A stretch of DNA of 8,086 nucleotides from Methanothrix sp. (lineage in GTDB: Archaea; Halobacteriota; Methanosarcinia; Methanotrichales; Methanotrichaceae). The number at the start of each line of letters is the position of its first letter. Within the stretch, counting starts at the first letter, position 1. The stretch lies in the NCBI GenBank assembly GCA_028679775.1, contig JAJRAX010000020.1:1-8086 (forward strand). Direction: 5' to 3'. The notes under the pieces are model-generated. The model did not search any database. It was not told where the DNA came from and saw only the letters and a program-made list of their open reading frames with translations. Position numbers and translations under genes: made by a program. Below are positions 1 through 5,957 of the stretch, in pieces.

Positions 1-81
1 CGCGGGAAGGGCGGCATCACTGTGCACGACAGCGAGGGCGAGCACAGAATAGTAGGAGGTGAATTACGGATCTCAGAATAA
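1..81 (+). CDS. C-terminal end of an unidentified protein (5' truncated by window edge)
   Basis: Frame 1 is open from the first base to a TAA at 79-81 and gives 26 residues, beginning RGKGGITVHD and ending GGELRISE. The composition (Gly-rich, alternating charged and hydrophobic residues, no rare-codon runs) looks like a genuine globular C-terminus. The stop falls 20 bp before a hairpin/T-rich terminator region shared with the convergent gene. I do not recognise the family from so short a piece, and no function is proposed. It could be a chance open frame, since 26 codons is short, but the convergent layout and shared terminator make a real gene end more likely. Confidence 0.5.
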   Translation, partial: RGKGGITVHDSEGEHRIVGGELRISE

Positions 82-87
82 CAGATC

Positions 88-127
88 TAAAAAATTAAAA
101 ATATCCAGATTTCATCACTCTGGATAT
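88..127 (-). terminator. Hairpin plus T-rich tail ending the substrate-binding protein gene
   Basis: A perfect 9-bp inverted repeat, ATATCCAGA at 101-109 and TCTGGATAT at 119-127, encloses a 9-nt loop. Read on the minus strand it is followed directly by a T-rich run (TTTTTAATTTTTT, 100 down to 88). The minus-strand stop codon (115-117) lies inside the loop, so the stem is formed by the last codons and the 3' flank. It may also stop the converging plus-strand transcript ending at 81, although the downstream T-tract is weaker in that direction. Confidence 0.7.
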
Positions 128-1365
128 ACGAACGTTCCCTGATATCCAACTCCCTGGAACTTCTCCAAATACTCCTTGTGCACAGCCTCCGGATCTAGGT
201 CTTCGAACTGATCCGGATAGAACCACTTGGCGAGATAGGCCAGGCCCACAAACCACCTTGGCCGGCTGGTGACCTCTGTAGTCATTAGATGCACTTGCCT
301 GTCTTTTACTGCATCCACCTCTGCAAGCTCCGGTGCCTCGACGATTCTCGTCCACAGCTCTTGCATCTGGGTGTCGTTATCCACGCTGTATCCTCCAGGA
401 GAGCTCCATGTGAAGATGATCTGGGGATTCTCTTCCACCACCCACTCAGGGTCTACTGTAGGATACATTCCGCCTGTTCCGCCGGTTAGATTGTGTGCGA
501 TGTTATCTCCTGCCGCAAGTCCGCAGAGCATATCAACAATTGAGCCATTGGAGCCGGTCTTCCAGAGGTTGTCTGAGGTATAATAGATGGGATAGACTCG
601 AGGCTTCTCGCTCTCTTGGATAGTCGAGACCCGATCTTCAATGAGATCGATATAATTGCCCGCAAAATCAGTGAACTGTGCCGCTTCGTCTTTCTTTCCC
701 AAAATCATGCCCAGGGCCATCATCTCAGGCATCGAGTAATCCGGATATGTGAATCCCATTCGGAGAACCGCGATGCCTGAGCCGGCCAGCTTGTCCTCCA
801 GCTTCTCGGTGTCAGGCGTCCTCAAATCTGCGATCACAACATCAGGCTTGAGTTGCAGGATCGCTTCAATGTCCGGATCGCTCCATTTTCCGACAGCCGG
901 CAAATCGGACAATTCAGGGAAGAAGTCCTTGTTCTCTCCCTCAGTCATTGATGTCCCGATTCCTATGACCTTATCTTCCGCTTTCAGGCATCGAATGGCC
1001 TCAGCACAGGCCAAGTTGAGGATGACGATCTTTTCGACCGGCATGGGGATATTCACGATCTTGGACTGGTCATAGATCGTAAAGGCCTTGAGAGAGAGGC
1101 TCTCTTCTGATTCGTTGATGATCTCTTCAATTTGAGTGATGTCCTCTTCGTCCACGCTGCCGTCCCGGTTGGCGTCAGCCAGCTCAGTGGATGCTACCCT
1201 TCCGGCAATTATGTCCCACGCATAGGCGATATCCGATTCATTGACTGCGTCATCCAGATTGGCATTGCCGAAGATCTCCAGCGTGTAAGCTGCGGCCAGC
1301 GGCAGCACCGTTGCATATGCTGCCACGACCAACAGCAATGATATGATAATTTGTCCTTTTATCAT
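115..1365 (-). CDS. Secreted ABC-transporter substrate-binding protein (iron-siderophore/cobalamin type) with dockerin-like domain
   Basis: Probable extracytoplasmic binding protein delivering an iron chelate, cobalamin or similar metal complex to an ABC importer. From the chosen start (416 aa), residues 1-26 form a signal peptide: MIKGQ, a hydrophobic stretch, then LPLAAA before Tyr27. Residues about 32-84 form a dockerin-like pair of EF-hand-type calcium loops, N-x-N-x-D-x3-N-x2-D and D-x-N-x-D-x3-D-x2-D. From about residue 95 to the end the sequence matches the periplasmic-binding-protein class used by BtuF/FhuD/FepB, with PVEKIVILN near its start and an LKPDVVIAD segment further in. The open frame begins at 1455, but that adds 30 charged residues before the signal peptide, so Met at 1365 is preferred. 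Met at 1398 is also possible. A TTATAA box at 1480-1485 would give a transcript start near 1456, which leaves leaderless use of the 1455 start possible. No permease or ATPase gene lies in the window. The ligand cannot be read from the sequence. Confidence 0.88.
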   Translation of the reverse strand: MIKGQIIISLLLVVAAYATVLPLAAAYTLEIFGNANLDDAVNESDIAYAWDIIAGRVASTELADANRDGSVDEEDITQIEEIINESEESLSLKAFTIYDQSKIVNIPMPVEKIVILNLACAEAIRCLKAEDKVIGIGTSMTEGENKDFFPELSDLPAVGKWSDPDIEAILQLKPDVVIADLRTPDTEKLEDKLAGSGIAVLRMGFTYPDYSMPEMMALGMILGKKDEAAQFTDFAGNYIDLIEDRVSTIQESEKPRVYPIYYTSDNLWKTGSNGSIVDMLCGLAAGDNIAHNLTGGTGGMYPTVDPEWVVEENPQIIFTWSSPGGYSVDNDTQMQELWTRIVEAPELAEVDAVKDRQVHLMTTEVTSRPRWFVGLAYLAKWFYPDQFEDLDPEAVHKEYLEKFQGVGYQGTFVYPE

Positions 1366-1470
1366 ACCTAATACTAACTCTGTAGTATGATTTAACATTT
1401 CCCTAGAATCTTCACATAATAGTCCGGCATACAGCATGCCATCGATCTTGTGCATAATTCATAGCGAAAA

Positions 1471-1485
1471 GTTAATAACTTATAA
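1471..1485 (-). promoter_or_regulatory. Probable TATA region between the divergent genes
   Basis: The AT-rich gap between the substrate-binding protein gene and the 124-aa gene contains the self-complementary TTATAA at 1480-1485 and the palindrome GTTAATAAC at 1471-1479. TTATAA is about 25 bp before 1455, a suitable TATA position for the minus-strand gene. It could equally serve the plus-strand gene, with a start near 1508. GTTAATAAC could be an operator half. This is assigned from position and composition only. Confidence 0.4.
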
Positions 1486-1518
1486 TCCATAATCTAATAA
1501 TCGTAATACCAATCAGTT

Positions 1519-1542
1519 TGCCGGCCTGACCGATTGCCGGCA
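1519..1542 (+). promoter_or_regulatory. GC-rich hairpin in the leader of the 124-aa gene
   Basis: TGCCGGC at 1519-1525 and GCCGGCA at 1536-1542 form a 7-bp GC-rich stem around a 10-nt loop in an otherwise AT-rich gap. The ribosome binding site AGAGG (1544-1548) starts two bases after the stem, so folding could affect translation of the gene starting at 1554. No T-tract follows, so it is not a typical terminator. Confidence 0.4.
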
Positions 1543-1553
1543 CAGAGGCGATT

Positions 1554-1928
1554 ATGATGAACCATCCCGACCGCATGTTCTCATTCCAGGAGATCGAGAG
1601 CGAGGGCGACCTTGTGGAGGCGATGTTCAACCACAAATGGCCCCTTTGCTATAGCTTTTATCATGAAAAGCTGCTGTATCTGAACGATGGCGAAAGCGAG
1701 GAAATGCCAGAATATGCCGTTGTGACCATCGACAAGACTGAGGGCCGCTTTTGCGTTTTAGGTCACGAGGTAGGCAGGATCAGGCCCAAGAGCATGTCCG
1801 CAGGAGATGCCCCGAAATACATCCGTGATCTGAATACCTACAGCTTTGCGGAAAATAGTTCGGTAGAGCTCTTGGCCGAACCCAAATGGCATCACCACTG
1901 CCAGCTCTGCGGACTGGAGGAGGAATAA
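1554..1928 (+). CDS. Hypothetical 124-aa protein with C-terminal His/Cys cluster
   Basis: I do not recognise this family. The 124-residue product is acidic and looks soluble, with no signal peptide or membrane segment. A plausible mixed alpha/beta core spans residues 20-110. It ends in three His followed by CQLCG and four acidic/hydrophobic residues (His113-115, Cys116, Cys119), which could bind a metal alone or in a dimer. Cys32 and Cys67 are the only other cysteines. Two start codons are adjacent (1554, 1557). AGAGG at 1544-1548 suits either; 1554 is the first after an in-frame stop at 1527. It is divergent from the substrate-binding protein gene and convergent with speA, so it is probably monocistronic. 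The stop is followed by a run of A, not a T-tract. A similar CQ-x-CG plus acidic run occurs in the small protein at 5500. Confidence 0.7.
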   Translation: MMNHPDRMFSFQEIESEGDLVEAMFNHKWPLCYSFYHEKLLYLNDGESEEMPEYAVVTIDKTEGRFCVLGHEVGRIRPKSMSAGDAPKYIRDLNTYSFAENSSVELLAEPKWHHHCQLCGLEEE

Positions 1929-2089
1929 AAAAAGCCATTCGAGATGGATCTGACCATTGTAATTGTTGCTCCATGACGTAAATCGCGGAGTCTGGCAACT
2001 ATAGCCCATGCGGCAGGGAGACGGCCGAAATGCACTCCATTTGCGAATCCCGTCTTCCAGCCTTCCCTTCTCTGTGCCTTTGTATTCGA

Positions 2090-4024
2090 TTAGCTCTTAA
2101 TCGCGTTGTCTGCCTGTTCTTTCTCCTTTCCCTTTGACCCATTGGGCTTGGTGATGAAGTATGTGTAGCCCTTCAGCGTCCGGTTTAGCTGCGCCTCGAT
2201 CTGCTCTAGCTCTCTCTTAGGTATGCACAGGTGTTTGTCCACGCAGCGATCCATGATCTCCCAGATGTAGTCCTTGGTCTCGTAGTTGAAGAAATCCAAA
2301 AGCTTTCGGCATGTGTCGCCCTCGACCTTCTGGCAGATGTACCAGTCGTTGCCGTCTGCCATGACGTGCACCTCATGAGCGCATCCGAGCAAGTTATGGA
2401 AGTCTCCCAAAGTGTCCTGGTAGGCCCCCAGCAGGAATATTCCCAGATAGTAGTCTTCGTTCTCGAGCAGCGTGTGCATGTCCAGATATTCCAGGCCCTC
2501 GCTGTCTCCAGCATAGCGTTTGATCTCTCCGTCTGAGTCACATGTGATGTCTACAATCCTTCCTCTCTCAGAGGGCATCTCATTCAAGCGATGCAGGGGA
2601 ATGGTGGGAAATATCTGCTCCACGCCCCACATGTCAGGCACAGACTGAAATAGAGAGAAGTTGCCGATGTACTTCTGGCTGACCAGCTTCTTCAGCTCCT
2701 GGTACTCATCCGACTCGTCTTCAGCTTGCTTTGCGAGAAATGCTGCCTTCTTGCAGACCATCCAGAAGAGAGTCTCGCCCTTAGCCCTCTCATCGAGACC
2801 AATGTTGCCCAGATTGAATGAGTCATAAAGCTCGTCTCTGTACTGCAGAGCATCGTGATAGTGCTCTTTGTAGTTGTCCAGATTGATCTCCTTGAAGGCG
2901 CTGCACAAATCATCTATCTGTATTGGGTCCTCTTCGTTAGGTGTGCGAAGCCTTGAGTCCTTGGCATTCTTCTTTCCGATGACCTTGAAGATCAGCAGGC
3001 TGTGGTAGGCAGCAATGGCTCTGCCGCTCTCCGATACAATGGTGGGGCAGGGAACATCTTCGTCATCGCAAATCTTCTGAATGGTGTAGACGACATCGTT
3101 GGCATACTCGCGTAGCGTGTAGTTGGCACTGGACGGCGTGGCCGTGTTGGAGCCGTTGTAGTCCACAGACAGTCCGCCACCGACATTCAGATATTCGATA
3201 TTGGCCATCTTTCGGGCTTTTGCATAGATTCTCGCCGCCTCGTTCATGGCGTTCTTGATGGTCCGGATATCAGTGATCTGCGAGCCGATATGGAAATGAA
3301 TCATCTTCAGGCCGTCAATGTAGCCTTTCTCTCGAAGAATCTTCATCATCTCCAGGGCCTCGCTTGTGGAGAGCCCGAACTTGGCTGACTCGCCTCCCGA
3401 CTCCACCCAGCGTCCGGAGCCGCGGGCAAAGAGCTTGACTCTCATGCCTACCCGTGGCGTGATGCCCATCAATTCGGCATATTTGATGATATCGAAGATC
3501 TCCTCAAAAAGGTCGACAACTATTATAATATTATTGACATTGTGGATGCTCAAAGCAAGACGCAGATAGTCCTCGTCCTTGTAGCCGTTACAGATGAGCA
3601 ATGCCTCTTTGGGAAGGCCTAGGGAGAGAGCGGCAAGCAGCTCGGCCTTTGTACCAACCTCAAGGCCTATTCTGTACTTGGCTCCGTATTTGATGATGTA
3701 CTCGATTACCTCTTTTCTCTGGTTGACCTTCATGGGAAAGATGGGCTGGTAGGTGCCCTTGTAGGAGAACTCCTCAATTGACCCCAAAAAGGCGCCTGTA
3801 ATCTCATTGATCCTGTCCTCCAGGATCTGGGGGAAGCGTAGCAACACGGGAAACTCCAGGTCCTTGGATTTCTCGATCTCCTCGATGAGGTCCATGATAT
3901 CCACCGACTGGGTCCGGTCTTTGCTGGGGATTATGATAATATTTCCTTTATCGTTAACTGAAAAATAGCCGTTGCCCCAATTTTCTATTCCGTAGTGCTC
4001 TAAAGAATCTTCAGCTTTCCACAT
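2090..4024 (-). CDS. speA: Biosynthetic arginine decarboxylase (PLP-dependent, SpeA type)
   Basis: Converts arginine to agmatine and CO2, the first step of putrescine/spermidine synthesis by the agmatine route; expected to be cytoplasmic. The 644-aa length is close to bacterial SpeA (about 630-660). Visible landmarks of the fold-type III alanine-racemase/ornithine-decarboxylase family are FPMKVNQ with the PLP lysine at Lys99, GLEVGTKAEL (120-129), HFHIGSQ (243-249), NVGGGLSVDY (280-289), SESGRA (331-336), and the C-terminal ITCDSDG (493-499) with the expected active-site Cys495. GAYQDTLG (533-540) and HNLLG (543-547) follow. No key residue is missing and there is no frameshift. The ATG at 4024 is the only ATG or GTG in the frame before the upstream stop at 4070-4072. 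A weak GAG lies 5 nt before it. It is divergent from deoxyhypusine synthase, whose reaction uses the end product of this pathway. Many archaea use a pyruvoyl-dependent enzyme instead, so the bacterial type here may have been acquired by transfer (inference). Confidence 0.95.
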   Translation of the reverse strand: MWKAEDSLEHYGIENWGNGYFSVNDKGNIIIIPSKDRTQSVDIMDLIEEIEKSKDLEFPVLLRFPQILEDRINEITGAFLGSIEEFSYKGTYQPIFPMKVNQRKEVIEYIIKYGAKYRIGLEVGTKAELLAALSLGLPKEALLICNGYKDEDYLRLALSIHNVNNIIIVVDLFEEIFDIIKYAELMGITPRVGMRVKLFARGSGRWVESGGESAKFGLSTSEALEMMKILREKGYIDGLKMIHFHIGSQITDIRTIKNAMNEAARIYAKARKMANIEYLNVGGGLSVDYNGSNTATPSSANYTLREYANDVVYTIQKICDDEDVPCPTIVSESGRAIAAYHSLLIFKVIGKKNAKDSRLRTPNEEDPIQIDDLCSAFKEINLDNYKEHYHDALQYRDELYDSFNLGNIGLDERAKGETLFWMVCKKAAFLAKQAEDESDEYQELKKLVSQKYIGNFSLFQSVPDMWGVEQIFPTIPLHRLNEMPSERGRIVDITCDSDGEIKRYAGDSEGLEYLDMHTLLENEDYYLGIFLLGAYQDTLGDFHNLLGCAHEVHVMADGNDWYICQKVEGDTCRKLLDFFNYETKDYIWEIMDRCVDKHLCIPKRELEQIEAQLNRTLKGYTYFITKPNGSKGKEKEQADNAIKS

Positions 4025-4241
4025 GTAACTCAGCCTTCCCCTTGGAACCCGCTGGATTCCCGCATGCTCTCATGGCCACTATCCCTCGAACTCCTATAAA
4101 AATCGCCATCAACTGATATAACGATCCATCACCCCCCCGTGAAACCACAGATAACTGCATCGAACTTTGCTAAAGAGAGCTCTTTGGTATATAAAGCTTG
4201 ATGCCATGCTTCGCATGCCTGCCATGCATGAAGAGGGCGAA
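4025..4241. promoter_or_regulatory. Divergent promoter region between speA and deoxyhypusine synthase
   Basis: This stretch carries promoters in both directions. For the plus strand, TATATAAAG at 4188-4196 is a strong TATA box that would start transcription near 4215-4222. TATAAAAA at 4095-4102 is a second candidate. For the minus strand, TTATAT (4121 down to 4116) or TTTTTATA (4102 down to 4095) would give speA leaders of roughly 50-70 nt. A C7 run lies at 4132-4138. The likely leader of the plus gene has four CATG sites between 4205 and 4230 (at 4205, 4214, 4223, 4227) that can form short alternative stems. Confidence 0.55.
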
Positions 4242-5363
4242 ATGCCGGATGTCAGCAGACGGGGATGGACAATCTTTAAACGTAATCCGAACCGACACTA
4301 TGGATGGAAAATCTTGAGGGATAAAATGGATCACGCTCACGGTCATGATTTTATCTGCAATGGCGAGAGGATAAGGACGACAATACCAATGAGAGAACGG
4401 GGTGTTGCCGATCTGGTAACGGATATGAGCAAGATGGGCTTTCAGGGCGGCCAGCTTGGCACGTCACTAAACGTTTGGAAGCGCATGCTTGACGAGGATG
4501 TCACCATCTTTCTGGGTCTGGCCGGGGCTATGGTCCCAGCGGGTCTGGGCGAGTTCATAGCCTATCTCCTGCGGGAGCGGAAGGTGGACTGCCTGGTCAG
4601 CACAGGAGCCAATCTCTTTCACGATCTGTGCGAGGGTCTCGGCATAGTTCACTACCAAGGAAGCGCCTGCACAGATGATGCCTATCTCAACGAATGCAAG
4701 ATCGATCGGATCTATGATGTTTTTGTGTCAGAGATCGAGCTGCATAAAGCAGACAACCACATATCAAAATTCGTAAAGAGTCTGGACCCATCCCGTCGCT
4801 ACTCATCGCGCGAGCTGATGCACATGGTGGGAGAAGGCCTGCCCGATACGACCATCCTGGGCGCGGCGCATAAGGCCAATGTTCCGGTCTTCGTGCCCGC
4901 TATCGGAGACAGCTCCTGGGGAATCGGCATGGTCATGGCACTGCGCGAAGGGTGTAGCATCATGGTTGATGGCATCAAGGATGTGGATGAGATCACCCAA
5001 ATGGTTGAGAAGTCCGCTCAGACGGGAGTTATTTACATAGGCGGAGGCGTTCCCAAGAACTTCATCCAGCAGACTGAGGTCATAGCCGAACTGATCGGCG
5101 ACTACTCCGGTGGCCACAGTTATGCCATTCAGTACACCACCGATGCACCTCACTGGGGCGGGCTGTCCGGCTGCACCTTCGAGGAGGCTGTCTCCTGGGG
5201 CAAGGTCAAGAAGGAGGCGAGCAAGGTTCAGGTGTTCTCCGATGCTACCATCACCGTGCCGCTGGTTGTGCAGGCCCTGCGCGAGTCGGGTATAGAGAGA
5301 AAGAGCGTTCCCATCTTCGACTGGGGAAAAGATGGGCTGAAGCTGGAGTACGAAAAGCGTTAG
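4242..5363 (+). CDS. dys: Deoxyhypusine synthase
   Basis: NAD-dependent enzyme that transfers the aminobutyl group of spermidine to a lysine of translation factor aIF5A, giving deoxyhypusine. In this 373-aa reading the family signatures are GFQGGQLGTS (66-75), the nucleotide-binding GLAGAMVPAG (92-101), STGANLFHDL (120-129), YIGGGVPKNF (265-274) and EAVSWGKV (315-322). The Lys321 in SWGK matches the catalytic lysine of the family (from knowledge of the human enzyme). The open frame extends back to a TTG at 4167, but the TATA box at 4188-4196 lies inside that extension, so the start must be later. ATG 4242 is chosen because AAGAGGG sits just upstream (4231-4237). ATG 4224 and ATG 4326 (preceded by GAGGGAT, leaving 345 aa) are real alternatives. 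The gene stands alone and ends in a clear terminator. The divergent speA makes the polyamine precursor. Confidence 0.93.
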   Translation: MPDVSRRGWTIFKRNPNRHYGWKILRDKMDHAHGHDFICNGERIRTTIPMRERGVADLVTDMSKMGFQGGQLGTSLNVWKRMLDEDVTIFLGLAGAMVPAGLGEFIAYLLRERKVDCLVSTGANLFHDLCEGLGIVHYQGSACTDDAYLNECKIDRIYDVFVSEIELHKADNHISKFVKSLDPSRRYSSRELMHMVGEGLPDTTILGAAHKANVPVFVPAIGDSSWGIGMVMALREGCSIMVDGIKDVDEITQMVEKSAQTGVIYIGGGVPKNFIQQTEVIAELIGDYSGGHSYAIQYTTDAPHWGGLSGCTFEEAVSWGKVKKEASKVQVFSDATITVPLVVQALRESGIERKSVPIFDWGKDGLKLEYEKR

Positions 5364-5379
5364 ATACGGCTGACGCACA

Positions 5380-5417
5380 GGGCAGAGCGAACTGCCCCGA
5401 TTTTCTTTATTTTTCTC
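5380..5417 (+). terminator. Terminator of the deoxyhypusine synthase gene
   Basis: GGGCAG (5380-5385) and CTGCCC (5392-5397) make a perfect 6-bp stem with an AGCGAA loop. A run made almost only of T follows (5401-5417). It begins 16 bp after the stop codon. Confidence 0.8.
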
Positions 5418-5499
5418 TTCAGATAACTGGGCCGCTCTGCAATCGTCCTTCATCATCAGTCCGAAAGCTTCATGCACGAGGCAGCCTCAGTGGGAGTCG

Positions 5500-5655
5500 A
5501 TGGTAGTAGTATTATGCAATGACGGCGAGATCGATGTGCCGGACGGCGAGATATGCCAGATCTGCGGCCAGGAGCTAGAGGAGTTCGACGAGGTCACGGG
5601 CACTGCCATTCACGGGTACTACCACTGGATTTGCGTGAACCATGTGGACGCCTGA
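5500..5655 (+). CDS. Small Cys/His-rich protein (51 aa), possible zinc-binding domain
   Basis: ATG at 5500 opens a 51-codon frame ending with TGA at 5653-5655. GGGAG at 5492-5496 is a short-spaced ribosome binding site. The product is acidic and carries Cys19-x2-Cys22-Gly, then His38, His42, Cys45 and His48. That pattern could fold as a small treble-clef or zinc-knuckle unit, so metal binding is inferred from spacing alone. I cannot name the family. It sits between the deoxyhypusine synthase terminator and the tRNA-Leu gene and seems to be its own unit; a T-rich stretch near 5401-5417 could hold its TATA box. The CQICGQELEE segment resembles CQLCGLEEE at the end of the 124-aa protein at 1554. 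A 5-bp stem, TGGCC/GGCCA at 5660-5675, follows the stop but has no T-tract. Confidence 0.6.
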   Translation: MVVVLCNDGEIDVPDGEICQICGQELEEFDEVTGTAIHGYYHWICVNHVDA

Positions 5656-5730
5656 GCACTGGCCTGGATGGGCCACCAGGTGGGCAGCACGCGGGCACAG
5701 AGCACACACGGATGGCAAGATTCATAAACC

Positions 5731-5760
5731 AGCAGATGCGTGCATTATTCTCGATCTGCT
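5731..5760 (+). promoter_or_regulatory. Probable tRNA-Leu promoter within an inverted repeat
   Basis: The element TGCATTATTCT at 5741-5751 lies 26-36 bp before the mature tRNA 5' end, where an archaeal TATA box is expected. It is bracketed by a perfect 7-bp inverted repeat, AGCAGAT (5731-5737) and ATCTGCT (5754-5760). Box strength is modest; the assignment rests on spacing. Confidence 0.45.
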
Positions 5761-5776
5761 CACTTGCAGGTCGGAT

Positions 5777-5861
5777 GCGGGGATAACCAAGCCAGGCCAA
5801 CGGTGATAGACTCAAGATCTATTCTCGCAGGAGTTCAAGGGTTCGAATCCCTTTCCCCGCA
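5777..5861 (+). tRNA. tRNA-Leu (anticodon CAA)
   Basis: The 85-nt sequence folds completely. The acceptor stem is GCGGGGA (5777-5783) with TCCCCGC (5854-5860) and discriminator A at 5861. The D stem is ACC/GGT with GG in the loop. The anticodon stem ATAGA/TCTAT carries the loop CTCAAGA, giving anticodon CAA at 5813-5815, which reads UUG. The T arm is AAGGG/CCCTT with loop TTCGAAT. A long variable arm with CTC/GAG pairing marks it as type II, as expected for Leu. No intron is present and CCA is not encoded. The 3' half is the probable attachment site of the integrase-bearing element that follows. Confidence 0.96.
5834..5861 (+). other. Putative integration attachment site (att) in the tRNA-Leu 3' end
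   Basis: Archaeal elements with tyrosine recombinases commonly integrate in the 3' end of tRNA genes and restore it. Here the T-arm and acceptor 3' strand lie 96 bp before an integrase gene that points away from the tRNA. The exact limits are inferred. No second copy of this segment occurs in the rest of the window, so the other boundary must lie beyond 8086 if it exists. Confidence 0.45.
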
Positions 5862-5864
5862 CTC

Positions 5865-5890
5865 CTATCAGTCTATTGATAGCGGTTTTA
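5865..5890 (+). terminator. Hairpin after tRNA-Leu, possible terminator
   Basis: CTATCA (5865-5870) and TGATAG (5877-5882) form a 6-bp stem with a 6-nt loop just after the tRNA, followed by CGGTTTTA with four T. It may end the tRNA transcript. It could instead be a recombinase arm site, being next to the presumed attachment site. Confidence 0.4.
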
Positions 5891-5920
5891 TGCATTATTC
5901 TTTGGCTTTAGTTTGCCCAT

Positions 5921-5950
5921 ACGAAATATATCGTAGTATATTCGGGGTGG
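5921..5950 (+). promoter_or_regulatory. Integrase promoter and ribosome binding site
   Basis: AAATATAT at 5924-5931 is a TATA-like box 27-34 bp before the integrase ATG, inside an imperfect palindrome (ACGA...TCGT, 5921-5934). GGGGTGG at 5944-5950 is a good ribosome binding site 7 nt before ATG 5958. A farther candidate box is the TGCATTATTCT repeat at 5891-5901. Confidence 0.45.
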
Positions 5951-5957
5951 TAGCAAG

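Noticed and set aside
1926..1975. Continuation of a zinc-binding domain past the stop of the 124-aa gene, implying a nonsense truncation
   Set aside because: The in-frame sequence after the TAA contains no cysteines and meets another stop soon, so the short C-terminus appears natural.
2058..4040. 10-bp direct repeat CAGCCTTCCC on both sides of speA (2058-2067 and 4031-4040)
   Set aside because: Ten bases with simple purine/pyrimidine skew can recur by chance. No transposase, inverted ends or wider duplication supports a mobile unit.
4803..5477. Long open frame (224 codons) antisense to deoxyhypusine synthase
   Set aside because: It lies almost wholly opposite a clearly conserved enzyme gene and crosses that gene's terminator. 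The translation shows no family features.
5553..5786. Open frame overlapping the 51-aa Cys/His protein and the tRNA promoter
   Set aside because: It runs in a different frame through the Cys/His gene, ends inside the tRNA and has Arg/Gly-rich low-quality sequence typical of a shadow frame.
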